Shown here: in pieces, positions 25,415-32,218 of the stretch
How the letters are laid out: each line of letters begins with the position of its first letter
How positions within the stretch are numbered: position 1 is the stretch's first letter
Source: Pyxidicoccus fallax
GTDB lineage: Bacteria > Myxococcota > Myxococcia > Myxococcales > Myxococcaceae
Assembly: GCF_012933655.1 (NCBI RefSeq)
Contig: NZ_JABBJJ010000090.1
Span: 1-38,710 of the forward strand
DNA: 38,710 bases
Reading direction: 5' to 3'
Notes under the pieces: model-generated
What the model was told of the DNA's origin: nothing
What the model saw: the letters and a program-made list of their open reading frames with translations, nothing else
The model's database searches: none
Position numbers and translations under genes: made by a program

Positions 25415-26392
25415 TCAGCCCGGCCGCACGCGCAGCACGACCTTGCCCGTGGCGCGCCGTGCTTCCAGCTCACGCAACGCCTGGGCGCCCTGCTCCAGCG
25501 GGAAGACGCTGCCCACCACCGGGTCGAGGATGCCCTTGTCCGCCATGGCCTCCAGGTCCTTGGCGATGGTCGGCGTCACCGCCGGGTCATGCAGGAGGAA
25601 GGCGCCCCACGCCACGCCCACCACGTCGATGTTGCGCAGGAGCAGCCGGTTCACCTGCACCTCGGGGATGCGGCCTCCCGCGAAGCCCACCACCAGCAGC
25701 CGCCCTTCCGGCGCCATGCACTTGAGGCTCTTGTCGAAGATGTCGCCGCCCACCGGGTCCAGCACCACGTTGGCGCCCAGGCCGCCGGTCTTCTCGCGCA
25801 CCTGCGACACCCAGTCGCCCGTGGACAGCACCACCTCGTGCGCGCCGGCCTTGCGAGCCACCTCCGCCTTGCGCTCGTCGCTCACCACGGCGATGACGCG
25901 CGCGTCCGCGCCGCGCGCCACCTGCACCGCCGCCGTGCCCACGCCTCCCGCCGCGCCGTGCACCACCACCGTCTCGCCCGCCTTCACGCGCCCGCGCCGG
26001 TGCAGCGAGAAGTGCGCCGTGTGGTAGTTCATCACCACGCCCGCGGCCGCCTCGTAGCTCCAGCGCTCCGGGATGCGGAACACCATCTCCGGTTGGATGG
26101 CCGCCACCTCGGCGAAGCCGCCCAGCCCGAAGCTGAACCCCATCACCCGGTCACCCGGCTTCACCGCCGCTCCGGCCGGCGCGCTGCGCACCGTGCCCGC
26201 TACTTCCACTCCCGGCACGAAGGGCAGCGCGGGCTTCATCTGGTACAGCCCCTTCGAGAGCAGTAGGTCGGGAAAGCTCACCCCCGCAGTGACCACGTCG
26301 ATGAGCACCAGGTCACCCGCCTCGGGCTCGGGGATGTCCACCAGCTGCAGTCCATCCGGCCCGTCCAGTCGCTGTACTTGCAGTGCGCGCAT
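25415..26392 (-). CDS. NADPH:quinone oxidoreductase (zinc-independent MDR)
   Basis: A 325-residue member of the medium-chain dehydrogenase/reductase family. The N-terminal GroES-like domain (VLIDVVTAGVSFPDLLLSKGLYQMKPALPFVPGVEVAGTV) and the nucleotide-binding Rossmann motif VVHGAAGGVGTAAVQVA are clear. The structural-zinc Cys cluster and the catalytic Cys are absent, as in quinone oxidoreductases of the QOR type. It likely reduces quinones or enals with NADPH in the cytoplasm. ATG 26392 has GGAGGT. It opens away from the tRNA-like array, leaving 158 bp before the first unit. Confidence 0.92.
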   Translation of the reverse strand: MRALQVQRLDGPDGLQLVDIPEPEAGDLVLIDVVTAGVSFPDLLLSKGLYQMKPALPFVPGVEVAGTVRSAPAGAAVKPGDRVMGFSFGLGGFAEVAAIQPEMVFRIPERWSYEAAAGVVMNYHTAHFSLHRRGRVKAGETVVVHGAAGGVGTAAVQVARGADARVIAVVSDERKAEVARKAGAHEVVLSTGDWVSQVREKTGGLGANVVLDPVGGDIFDKSLKCMAPEGRLLVVGFAGGRIPEVQVNRLLLRNIDVVGVAWGAFLLHDPAVTPTIAKDLEAMADKGILDPVVGSVFPLEQGAQALRELEARRATGKVVLRVRPG

Positions 26393-26550
26393 GTATGTCT
26401 ACCTCCAGGGTGGGCCTAGCCTAACGGCCCCGCCGCCACCGCGCGGCAGGATTCACGAAATCCCCCGTCAGGCTTCCCCGCCCGGGCGCGTCCTTCTCCT
26501 CGCAGGCAACGTCGACGGCGGCTCACCCGCCCGACACCGCGCCACCCCTT

Positions 26551-26696
26551 TTGAAGCGCCCGGCCGGCGAGGCCCCACACGCCGATTTGTTGGTTCGAAT
26601 CCAACTTCCGCCACTCACGGCGGAATAGCCAAACGGTAAAGGCACTCGACTCATTCTCGAGCATCACTCGATGGCTTCGCCTCTCGGGCGCTTCAA
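26551..26696 (+). ncRNA. Circularly permuted tRNA-like unit 1 with stalk
   Basis: Order along the DNA: stalk strand; T-arm (GTTGG 26589-26593, loop TTCGAAT, CCAAC 26601-26605); 3' acceptor TTCCGCC 26606-26612 and A73; 5-nt linker; 5' acceptor GGCGGAA 26619-26625; D-arm GCC...GGC; anticodon-type hairpin CTCGA/CTCATTC/TCGAG 26645-26661 (loop reads CAU at 34-36). The acceptor strands pair 7/7, so the tRNA is inside-out. The outer ends pair: TTGAAGCGCCCG 26551-26562 with CGGGCGCTTCAA 26685-26696 (12 bp), and GGCGAGGCC 26566-26574 with GGCTTCGCC 26673-26681 (9 bp, one G-U), with a 3x3 internal loop. The D-arm resembles tRNA-Gln/Cys types. The break lies in the variable loop. No CCA is encoded after A73. 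Confidence 0.72.
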
Positions 26697-26707
26697 TTCC
26701 TCTCAAC

Positions 26708-26729
26708 CCGCTCGGGTGTCTTCGAGCGG
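26708..26729 (+). other. Hairpin between tRNA-like units 1 and 2
   Basis: Perfect 7-bp stem CCGCTCG (26708-26714) / CGAGCGG (26723-26729) with an 8-nt loop. Its 3' strand occupies the place where the 5' stalk strand of unit 2 would be expected, so it may compete with or replace a stalk. A related ACCCG..TCGGG sequence follows unit 3. Confidence 0.5.
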
Positions 26730-26739
26730 CGGTCTTCAC

Positions 26740-26820
26740 AGGTGTCCCGAGGCGCCGGTTCGATTCCGGCTCCCCCGATGAACGTCGGGGGATGGCTCAG
26801 TGGAAGAGCGCGGGTCGTAA
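26740..26820 (+). ncRNA. Circularly permuted tRNA-like unit 2 (no clear stalk)
   Basis: T-arm GCCGG 26754-26758, loop TTCGATT, CCGGC 26766-26770; 3' acceptor TCCCCCG 26771-26777 plus A73; linker TGAACGT; 5' acceptor CGGGGGA 26786-26792; D-arm GCTC-AGTGGAA-GAGC 26795-26809; CGGGT 26811-26815. The acceptor halves pair 7/7 (8/8 with A73 and the base before position 1). TCCCG (26745-26749) ahead of the T-arm could pair with CGGGT in 4 of 5 positions as an anticodon stem. C1-G72 with A73 is characteristic of tRNA-Pro. The universal U33 is not found in the 5' part. Unlike units 1 and 3, no long pairing of the flanks is visible, so this copy may be truncated. Confidence 0.6.
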
Positions 26821-26822
26821 TT

Positions 26823-26968
26823 TTGGCGTCCGTCCGCAGAGGCCCTACACGCCCTGGGTGCCCGAGGTCGCCGGTTCGAATCCGGCTCTCCCGAATGCCG
26901 TCGGGAGATAGCTCAGTCCGGTAGAGCGCGAGCCTTGTCTTCGGATGGCTTCTCCACTCGGACGCCAA
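26823..26968 (+). ncRNA. Circularly permuted tRNA-like unit 3 with stalk
   Basis: Same plan and exactly the same 146-nt span as unit 1. Stalk TTGGCGTCCG 26823-26832 pairs with CGGACGCCAA 26959-26968 (10 bp), and AGAGGCC 26838-26844 with GGCTTCT 26947-26953 (7 bp with G-U at the same place as unit 1), with a 5x5 internal loop. Inside are GCCCG and variable loop AGGTC, T-arm GCCGG/TTCGAAT/CCGGC 26870-26886, 3' acceptor TCTCCCG 26887-26893 and A73, 7-nt linker, 5' acceptor CGGGAGA 26902-26908, D-arm GCTC-AGTCCGGTA-GAGC 26911-26927, and CGAGC 26929-26933. CGAGC/GCCCG would make a 4/5 anticodon stem. Flanking boxes CYACACGCC and TCKGAT are shared with unit 1. The break is in the anticodon loop. 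Confidence 0.7.
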
Positions 26969-27070
26969 TCATTCCTCGCCGCACCCGGTCCGGGGCCGCG
27001 CGATGGGGTTGCCGCCACCCGGCGACACACCCCTCGCCGCGGCCCGGCCGTGTTTCTTCCGACCCACGGT

Positions 27071-27259
27071 CGCGCGCGCGGACCCCGTCGGACAGCCTCC
27101 GGTCACAATGCGCCTGGCGCGGACCTCTTCTCCGGGGCCTCGTGCGCGCGGACCCCGCGACTGTCCAGTCGAGCACAATGGGGCGTTTTCCCCGGCTTCG
27201 CGCGCGCGGACCCCGCCAAGTAACATTTGGCCACGCGCATGCGGGAAAACCCGCAGTGG
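27071..27259 (+). repeat. Three copies of a structured repeat (core plus two variable hairpins)
   Basis: Core GCGCGCGGACCCCG occurs at 27074-27087, 27144-27157 and 27202-27215. Each core is followed at once by a small hairpin of different sequence: CGGA/TCCG 27089-27101, CGACT/AGTCG 27158-27171, GCCAA/TTGGC 27215-27231. In the first two copies CACAATG starts exactly 16 bases after the core (CACGCGC in the third). A second hairpin then follows: GCGC/GCGC 27110-27120, GGGG/CCCC 27180-27193, TGCGGG/CCCGCA 27240-27255. Sequence changes while pairing is kept, which is the mark of a structured RNA or DNA element. It runs into the leader of the protease gene. Function unknown. Confidence 0.62.
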
Positions 27260-27301
27260 CTGATGTAACCCATCACGTTTGATGGCCCCTTCAGGAGACC
27301 C

Positions 27302-27361
27302 ATGAAAATGCGTGTAAACCCACGGAACTTTTGGGGTTTCACAGTGCAACTTGGAATCTAA
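27302..27361 (+). CDS. 19-residue leader ORF ahead of the M4 protease
   Basis: ATG 27302 with an AGGAG site 4 bases upstream opens a 19-codon frame ending in TAA, encoding MKMRVNPRNFWGFTVQLGI. It lies in a stretch (about 27242-27455) clearly richer in A/T than the rest of the window. The A/T-rich codons (AAA, GTA, TTT, CTT, GGA) are unlike neighbouring genes. It could be a translated leader peptide or a chance frame; a hairpin CCATC 27270-27274/GATGG 27281-27285 precedes it. Confidence 0.35.
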   Translation: MKMRVNPRNFWGFTVQLGI

Positions 27362-27455
27362 GAATTAGCGATAAACTGAAATAATCGCGCAACCTTGAAA
27401 AGCCCGTAACGACTGTGCCACCATGCTTCCTAATCTTTCCGCTTAGGAGGATTAC

Positions 27456-29684
27456 ATGGTGCAGAGCAAGCGAGTGCGCGGAGCATTCGGAATCGCGGCG
27501 CTGTCTGTCGTTGTCGGCTGCAATGAGTCCACCCCTACCCCCGAGGCCAACAAGACCGGTGAGGCCGCGAAGACCGCGGCGGCGCTGGATGGCCAGAACA
27601 TCGTCTCGAAGGACTCGGCCGGTGTGGCCACGTTCGTGACGGGCAACCTGGGCGCGGCGCCGGAGTTCCCGGCGGCGGGCGCCAACTCCCTGGCGGCGTC
27701 GGCCCTGGCCCCCGTCGTGGAGGCCCTGGCCCCGACGTTCCACCTGGCCCCGGCCAACCTCGTCTTCAAGAAGGGCTACACCGACAAGCAGGGCGACAGC
27801 CACTTCCGCTACGCCGTGCGTCACAACAACATCCCCGTGTTCGGCGGTGAGTTCCGCCTGCACGTTCGCGCCGGGCAGATCATCGCGGCGAACACCAACG
27901 TCCGCAGCGACCTGAAGGCCGACGAGAAGGCCTCCATCGCCGGCGACACGGCGGTGGCCTCGGTGGCCTCGGACCGTGGCGCGCTGCCCGGCTTCGTCAC
28001 CAGCCCGGAGACCGAGCTGGTCTACTGGCGTGACGGCGACGAGCTGCGCCTGATGTACAAGGTCATCCAGACCGGCGAGAAGGCGGACGGTACCCCCGTG
28101 CGCGACATCGTCCTGGTCGACGCGCGCAACGGCGACGTGCAGCTGCGCATCCCGACCATCCATGAGGCGATCAACCGCCGCATGCATGACGGTAAGAACC
28201 TGAGCACCCTGCCGGGCCCCATCGTCCGCACCGAGGGCCAGGACCCCGTGGCCGACCCCGTGGTCAACACCAACTACGACCACCTGGGCACCGTCTACAA
28301 CTGCTACAGCAACCTGTTCGGCCGCGACTCCATCGACAACGCGGGCGCGATGCTCATCAGCACCGTGCACCACCGCGTCAACTACGTGAACGCGTTCTGG
28401 GACGGCACCCAGATGGTGTACGGCGACGGCGACAACGTCACCGCCACCAACCTGGCCAACTCGCTGGACGTGACGGCGCACGAGCTGACCCACGCCGTGA
28501 CGGACTACGAGTCGGAGCTCATCTACTCGGGTGAGTCCGGCGGCATGAACGAGTCCATGTCGGACATCTTCGGCGCGGTCTGCGAGTGGTACGGCGACGG
28601 CGCGGGTGATGTGACGGCCCGTCACTGGCTGATCGGCGACGACGTGTGGACGCCGAGCATCCCGAACGACGCGCTCCGCTACATGAACGACCCGGTGCTG
28701 GACGGTGACTCGCTCGACTACTTCCCGGACTACTACTCCGGCGTGGACGTGCACTACAGCTCCGGCATCCCCAACCTGGCGTTCTACCTGCTGTCGCAGG
28801 GTGGCACGCACCCGCGCGGCAAGACGACGCAGGTCGTCGCGGGCATCGGCATCGAGAAGGCCGCGCGCATCTGGTACAAGGCCAACGCCGACCTCCTCCT
28901 GCCGTCCTCCACCTTCGATCAGTCGAAGGTCGCCACCGAGCAGGCGGCGGCGCAGCTGGGCTACGACGCGGCGACCATCGCCTCGGTGAGCAACGCCTGG
29001 AAGGCCGTGGGCGTGGGCGTGCCGGTGCCTCCTCCGGTCTCCACCCCCATCGAGAAGGACGTGCCGGCCACCAACCTGTCCGGTGCTCGCGGCGCGAAGC
29101 AGTACTTCTCGGTGACCGTCCCCGAGGGTGCGTACGACCTGGCCTTCACTCTGTCCGGTGGCACGGGTGACGCGGACATGTACGTTCGCTTCAACAACGC
29201 GCCCACCACGACCACCTACGACTGCCGTCCGTACCGCTCGGGCAACAACGAGGCCTGCACCTTCGCGGCCCCGAGCCACGGCACCTGGTACGTGATGCTG
29301 AACGGCTACACCGCCTACGAGGGCGTGTCGCTGACCGTGACCTGGAAGGGCGGCTACATCCCGCTGGCGACCGGCGTGCCCTACAAGTTCTTCGACGGCG
29401 CGGCGGGCTCCTCCACCGTGTTCACCATCGAGGTTCCGGAGCGTCGTCCTGGCAGCGGCACCAACAGCCTGGCCATCCAGACGGGCCAGGGCTACGGCAA
29501 CCCCGACCTGTACGTGAAGCGCGGCAGCGCCCCGACGAAGTTCGACTACGACTGCCGCAGCGTGAAGGAGCACATGTCCGAGGTGTGCAACCTGAACAAC
29601 GTGCCGGCCGGCAAGTACTACATCGAGGTCTACGGCGCGAAGGGCGGCTACACCGAGCTCGCCATCATCGCCTCGTACAAGTAG
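27456..29684 (+). CDS. Secreted M4 (thermolysin-family) metalloprotease with PPC domains
   Basis: A 742-residue protein; ATG 27456 follows an ideal AGGAGG. N-terminal signal with lipobox-like VVGC (about residue 22). The FTP/PepSY-type propeptide spans about 60-225. The M4 catalytic domain has zinc ligands H342-E343-L-T-H346 and E366 in NESMSD (spacing identical to thermolysin 142/146/166) and the catalytic His433 in DVHYSSG. The C-terminal part holds two PPC-like beta domains (AYDLAFTLSGGTGDADMYVRF and TNSLAIQTGQGYGNPDLYVKR) that are often removed after secretion. A neutral endopeptidase for feeding on prey or matrix protein. Codon use here is more strictly G/C-ending than in neighbouring genes, as expected for high expression. 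Confidence 0.95.
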   Translation: MVQSKRVRGAFGIAALSVVVGCNESTPTPEANKTGEAAKTAAALDGQNIVSKDSAGVATFVTGNLGAAPEFPAAGANSLAASALAPVVEALAPTFHLAPANLVFKKGYTDKQGDSHFRYAVRHNNIPVFGGEFRLHVRAGQIIAANTNVRSDLKADEKASIAGDTAVASVASDRGALPGFVTSPETELVYWRDGDELRLMYKVIQTGEKADGTPVRDIVLVDARNGDVQLRIPTIHEAINRRMHDGKNLSTLPGPIVRTEGQDPVADPVVNTNYDHLGTVYNCYSNLFGRDSIDNAGAMLISTVHHRVNYVNAFWDGTQMVYGDGDNVTATNLANSLDVTAHELTHAVTDYESELIYSGESGGMNESMSDIFGAVCEWYGDGAGDVTARHWLIGDDVWTPSIPNDALRYMNDPVLDGDSLDYFPDYYSGVDVHYSSGIPNLAFYLLSQGGTHPRGKTTQVVAGIGIEKAARIWYKANADLLLPSSTFDQSKVATEQAAAQLGYDAATIASVSNAWKAVGVGVPVPPPVSTPIEKDVPATNLSGARGAKQYFSVTVPEGAYDLAFTLSGGTGDADMYVRFNNAPTTTTYDCRPYRSGNNEACTFAAPSHGTWYVMLNGYTAYEGVSLTVTWKGGYIPLATGVPYKFFDGAAGSSTVFTIEVPERRPGSGTNSLAIQTGQGYGNPDLYVKRGSAPTKFDYDCRSVKEHMSEVCNLNNVPAGKYYIEVYGAKGGYTELAIIASYK

Positions 29685-29697
29685 TCCCTTGATGTGA

Positions 29698-29722
29698 CGG
29701 CGCGGCCTTGAAGGTCGCGCCG
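29698..29722 (+). terminator. First hairpin after the protease gene
   Basis: CGGCGCGGCC pairs with GGTCGCGCCG over 10 bp with one G-U, loop TTGAA, beginning 13 bases after the stop codon. It is followed closely by the larger hairpin at 29727. Confidence 0.6.
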
Positions 29723-29726
29723 ATGG

Positions 29727-29760
29727 AGCCCCGGGCCGCCCGCAGCTGGCGCCCGGGGCT
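29727..29760 (+). terminator. Rho-independent-type terminator
   Basis: AGCCCCGGG pairs perfectly with CCCGGGGCT (9 bp) around a 16-nt loop and is followed by TCGTCTTT. It should end transcription from the protease gene and, on the other strand, could act for the DUF418 gene that converges on it. Confidence 0.65.
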
Positions 29761-29819
29761 TCGTCTTTCCGGCGGGTGGCAGGGGTGCCCGGAGCTTCGA
29801 GCTTCCGGAGGTCGCGGCG

Positions 29820-31124
29820 TCAGGAGACCGCGGCCCCAGGCGCGGGAGCGGGCCGGCGGCGCAGGGGCAGGGGCCCGTACGTGAGCGAGCGCCACAGCCA
29901 CTCCACGGGGCCGAAGTGGAAGCGCGCCAGCCACAGGTGGCTGAGCGCCACCTGCGCCGCGAAGACGGCCAGCGCGAGCCCGATGAGGCGCGAGGTCGGC
30001 AGCCGGCCCATGAGCCCGAGCCCATAGCCATTGAAGAGCAACAGGCTGACGACGGTCTGCGTGAGGTAGGTCGTCAGGGCCATGCGGCCCACGGGCGCGA
30101 GCACGGCCAGCCGCCGCCGCCATGCCGGGCGCTGGAAGAGCAGCGCGAGCCCGGTCACGTACGTCGCGGCGAGCCCGACGAAGCCCACCTCGTGCAGCCA
30201 CGCCATGGTGAACATCCACGGAGCCGTCACCGGGTCCACGAGCCCGCGCGCGCGGAGGTCGAGGATGAGGGTGACGGCGCCAGTGCCGAGCGCACCCAGC
30301 ACCCCTCCGCCGCCGAGCAGCTTCAGGAGCCAGGAGCGGCGGCGCGGCACGTCGTGCAGCAGCCGGTGCCGGCCGGCAAGCATGCCCAGGAGGAACTTGC
30401 CCAGGATGACGGCCGCATTCACCGCGGCGATGGGCTTCCAGGCGGTGAGCACGGCGTAGCGCGCGCTCGCGAGCTGGGCGTGGAGGAAGGTGCCGCTGGT
30501 GAGGGCGGCGAAGGTCTGCTCGCGCAGCTCCGCGTCGCTGGCCCGCGTGGCGCGGGACAGGGCGGCCGCGGCCTCGGGGCCCAGCGCCAGCAGGGGGCCC
30601 AGGCGCGTGAAGGCGGGGATGAGCAGCGGCACGGCGATGAGCAGCCCCGCGCACCACGCCAGCACCGCGCGGTCCGAGTGGCGGCGGAAGGCAAGCAGGC
30701 AGAAGCCGAGCACCGCGTACAGGTGCAGGATGTCGCCGTGCCAGAAGCACAGCAGGTGCGCGAGGCCGAACAGCAGCAGCACCGCCAGGCGGCGTGAGTA
30801 CAGCGGGACGATGGGCGCGCCGCGCTCCTCCGTGCGCGACAGCTGGATGGAGAAGCCGAGGCCGAAGAGGAAGGTGAGCAGGGTGAGGAACTTCCCGTTC
30901 ACCAGCACGCCGAAGAGCGTGTCGAGCGCGGACTCCAGCGGCGCGTTCGCGGCGTTGCCCTGGGAGGGAAGGAAGAGCTGCCCGCTGAACTGGGTGACGG
31001 TGTTGGAGACGAAGACCCCGCAGAGCGCGAAGCCACGCAGCACGTCCAGCAGGACGATGCGCTCGGCGGCATCCACCGGGCGGGGCGCACCGGCATCCGG
31101 CGCGGGAGGCGGCGTGTCGGCCAT
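29820..31124 (-). CDS. DUF418-family integral membrane protein
   Basis: A 434-residue polytopic protein with about ten hydrophobic helices. The N-terminal RIVLLDVLRGFALCGVFVSNTVTQF and FLFGLGFSIQLSRTEERG match the YeiB/DUF418 pattern, as do the C-terminal RMALTTYLTQTVVSLLLFNGYGLGLMG and LARFHFGPVEWLWRSLTYG. The family is related to acyltransferase_3-type membrane proteins, but its reaction is not established. ATG 31124 is preferred to an upstream TTG at 31160, although the GGAGG site sits rather far upstream. It converges on the protease terminators. Confidence 0.85.
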   Translation of the reverse strand: MADTPPPAPDAGAPRPVDAAERIVLLDVLRGFALCGVFVSNTVTQFSGQLFLPSQGNAANAPLESALDTLFGVLVNGKFLTLLTFLFGLGFSIQLSRTEERGAPIVPLYSRRLAVLLLFGLAHLLCFWHGDILHLYAVLGFCLLAFRRHSDRAVLAWCAGLLIAVPLLIPAFTRLGPLLALGPEAAAALSRATRASDAELREQTFAALTSGTFLHAQLASARYAVLTAWKPIAAVNAAVILGKFLLGMLAGRHRLLHDVPRRRSWLLKLLGGGGVLGALGTGAVTLILDLRARGLVDPVTAPWMFTMAWLHEVGFVGLAATYVTGLALLFQRPAWRRRLAVLAPVGRMALTTYLTQTVVSLLLFNGYGLGLMGRLPTSRLIGLALAVFAAQVALSHLWLARFHFGPVEWLWRSLTYGPLPLRRRPAPAPGAAVS

Positions 31125-31208
31125 GCGCCCAGCAGAAGCAAGGCCCTCCTCCACCGTCAACCGGAGCGGGCCCGCACGGCCACGCTGCTCCGCGTCATGC
31201 GGGGCGCG

Positions 31209-32045
31209 TCAGAGGGGCCGCACGGCGGGCCCGGGGAGGATTTCGCGCAGGCCGCGCTCCAGGCTCATGCCCCGGTGCTTCCACTGCATGGGGTAGCCGA
31301 GCGACACCTCCTCGAAGCGCACGCCGTCGCGCCAGAGGGTGGCCGGCATGTGGAGGTGCCCGGAGACGACCACCTCCGCGCGGAAGCGCAGGTGCCAGTC
31401 CTCGGTGCGCTTCGTCCCGCACCAGATGGAGAAGCGGGGGATGCGCGGCAGGCGCACGTGCTCGTAACGCAGCGGGTAGTGGTTGATGAGGATGGTGGAG
31501 CAGTCGGGCGGCAGCGCCTGCAGACGCGCCAGCGTGGACTCCACGCGCGCGGCGCACCACGCGGAGCGGCTCAGGTACGGCTCGGGGTGCAGGAGCACCT
31601 CGTCCGTGCACAGGAGGTCCTCCTCCCACGCCCACTCCAGCGCCTTGTTCTCCGGAACGTGGTCCGGGCGGAACGAGTAGTCGTAGCCCAGGAACATGGG
31701 GACGAGGATGCGCGGCGGCCCCTCGCCGGGCCAGCGCGGGTAGGGGTCCTCCGGCGTGAGCGCGCCGTAGCTCCGGCACAGGGACACCAGCCGCTGGTAG
31801 CGCGCCTCGCCGCGCAGGGGCGGCTGCTCCGAGGGCATCGTCCACAGCTCGTGGTTGCCCGGCACCCAGATGACCTGCCGGAAGCGCTCGGTCAGGGTGC
31901 GCAGCATCAGCTCCATCTCCGCCAGCGTCTCCCCCACGTCGCCGGCGACGATGAGCCAGTCGTCCGGGTGGGCCGGGAGCGCTTGGAGCGCCTGGCGGTT
32001 GTCGGTATGGCGCAGGTGCAAATCACTGATGGCGTAGAGCTTCAT
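31209..32045 (-). CDS. Calcineurin-like metallophosphoesterase
   Basis: A 278-residue cytoplasmic enzyme. The metal motifs are all present: D8-L-H10 in ISDLHLRH, GDV in IVAGDVGET, GNHE in VPGNHELW, His in LINHYPLRYEH and GHLH in VVSGHLHMP. The two-metal phosphoesterase fold is therefore intact; targets in this family range from nucleotides to phosphodiesters and proteins. ATG 32045. It lies 84 bp upstream of the DUF418 gene on the same strand, and a separate 173-bp gap without a gene (32046-32218) divides it from the receiver-like gene. Confidence 0.9.
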   Translation of the reverse strand: MKLYAISDLHLRHTDNRQALQALPAHPDDWLIVAGDVGETLAEMELMLRTLTERFRQVIWVPGNHELWTMPSEQPPLRGEARYQRLVSLCRSYGALTPEDPYPRWPGEGPPRILVPMFLGYDYSFRPDHVPENKALEWAWEEDLLCTDEVLLHPEPYLSRSAWCAARVESTLARLQALPPDCSTILINHYPLRYEHVRLPRIPRFSIWCGTKRTEDWHLRFRAEVVVSGHLHMPATLWRDGVRFEEVSLGYPMQWKHRGMSLERGLREILPGPAVRPL

Positions 32046-32218
32046 GGCGCGAGGCCCGGCACCTTAGCGCGCAAGAGGGCCGACGTCGTCCCCGGCTTCG
32101 CCAGAGAGGCCCGGCTCCACCGCGAGCACCTCCGGGGTTCGCTGGCCGTGCTGAAGGTGTCGCGTGAGTCGAGTCGCGCCGCCGGACCTGGAGAATCCTC
32201 CGCGGCCGGACCGACGTG

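Noticed and set aside
26786..26894. An ordinary-order tRNA made from the 5' half of unit 2 and the 3' half of unit 3, with a 37-nt intron in the anticodon loop
   Set aside because: The acceptor halves pair with one G-U and the anticodon stem (CGGGT/GCCCG) pairs 5/5 with one G-U, so it deserves mention. But adjacent acceptor halves pair better, the would-be intron carries unit 3's covarying stalk strand, U33 is lacking, and unit 1 has no such partner.
26586..26900. tRNA 3'-end fragments left by integrating elements (attachment sites)
   Set aside because: Att-site duplications would leave 3' fragments only; here each is followed by a matching 5' half, and no integrase gene is present.
26551..26968. 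Group I or group II permuted intron around the tRNA halves
   Set aside because: No recognisable group I P3/P7 core or group II domain V is seen in the available 30-100 nt flanks, which are too short for either.
27071..27215. CRISPR array from the repeated GCGCGCGGACCCCG
   Set aside because: Only three copies, repeat shorter than CRISPR repeats, unequal spacing (70 and 58), and the intervening sequence contains hairpins and shared CACAATG rather than unique spacers; no cas genes.
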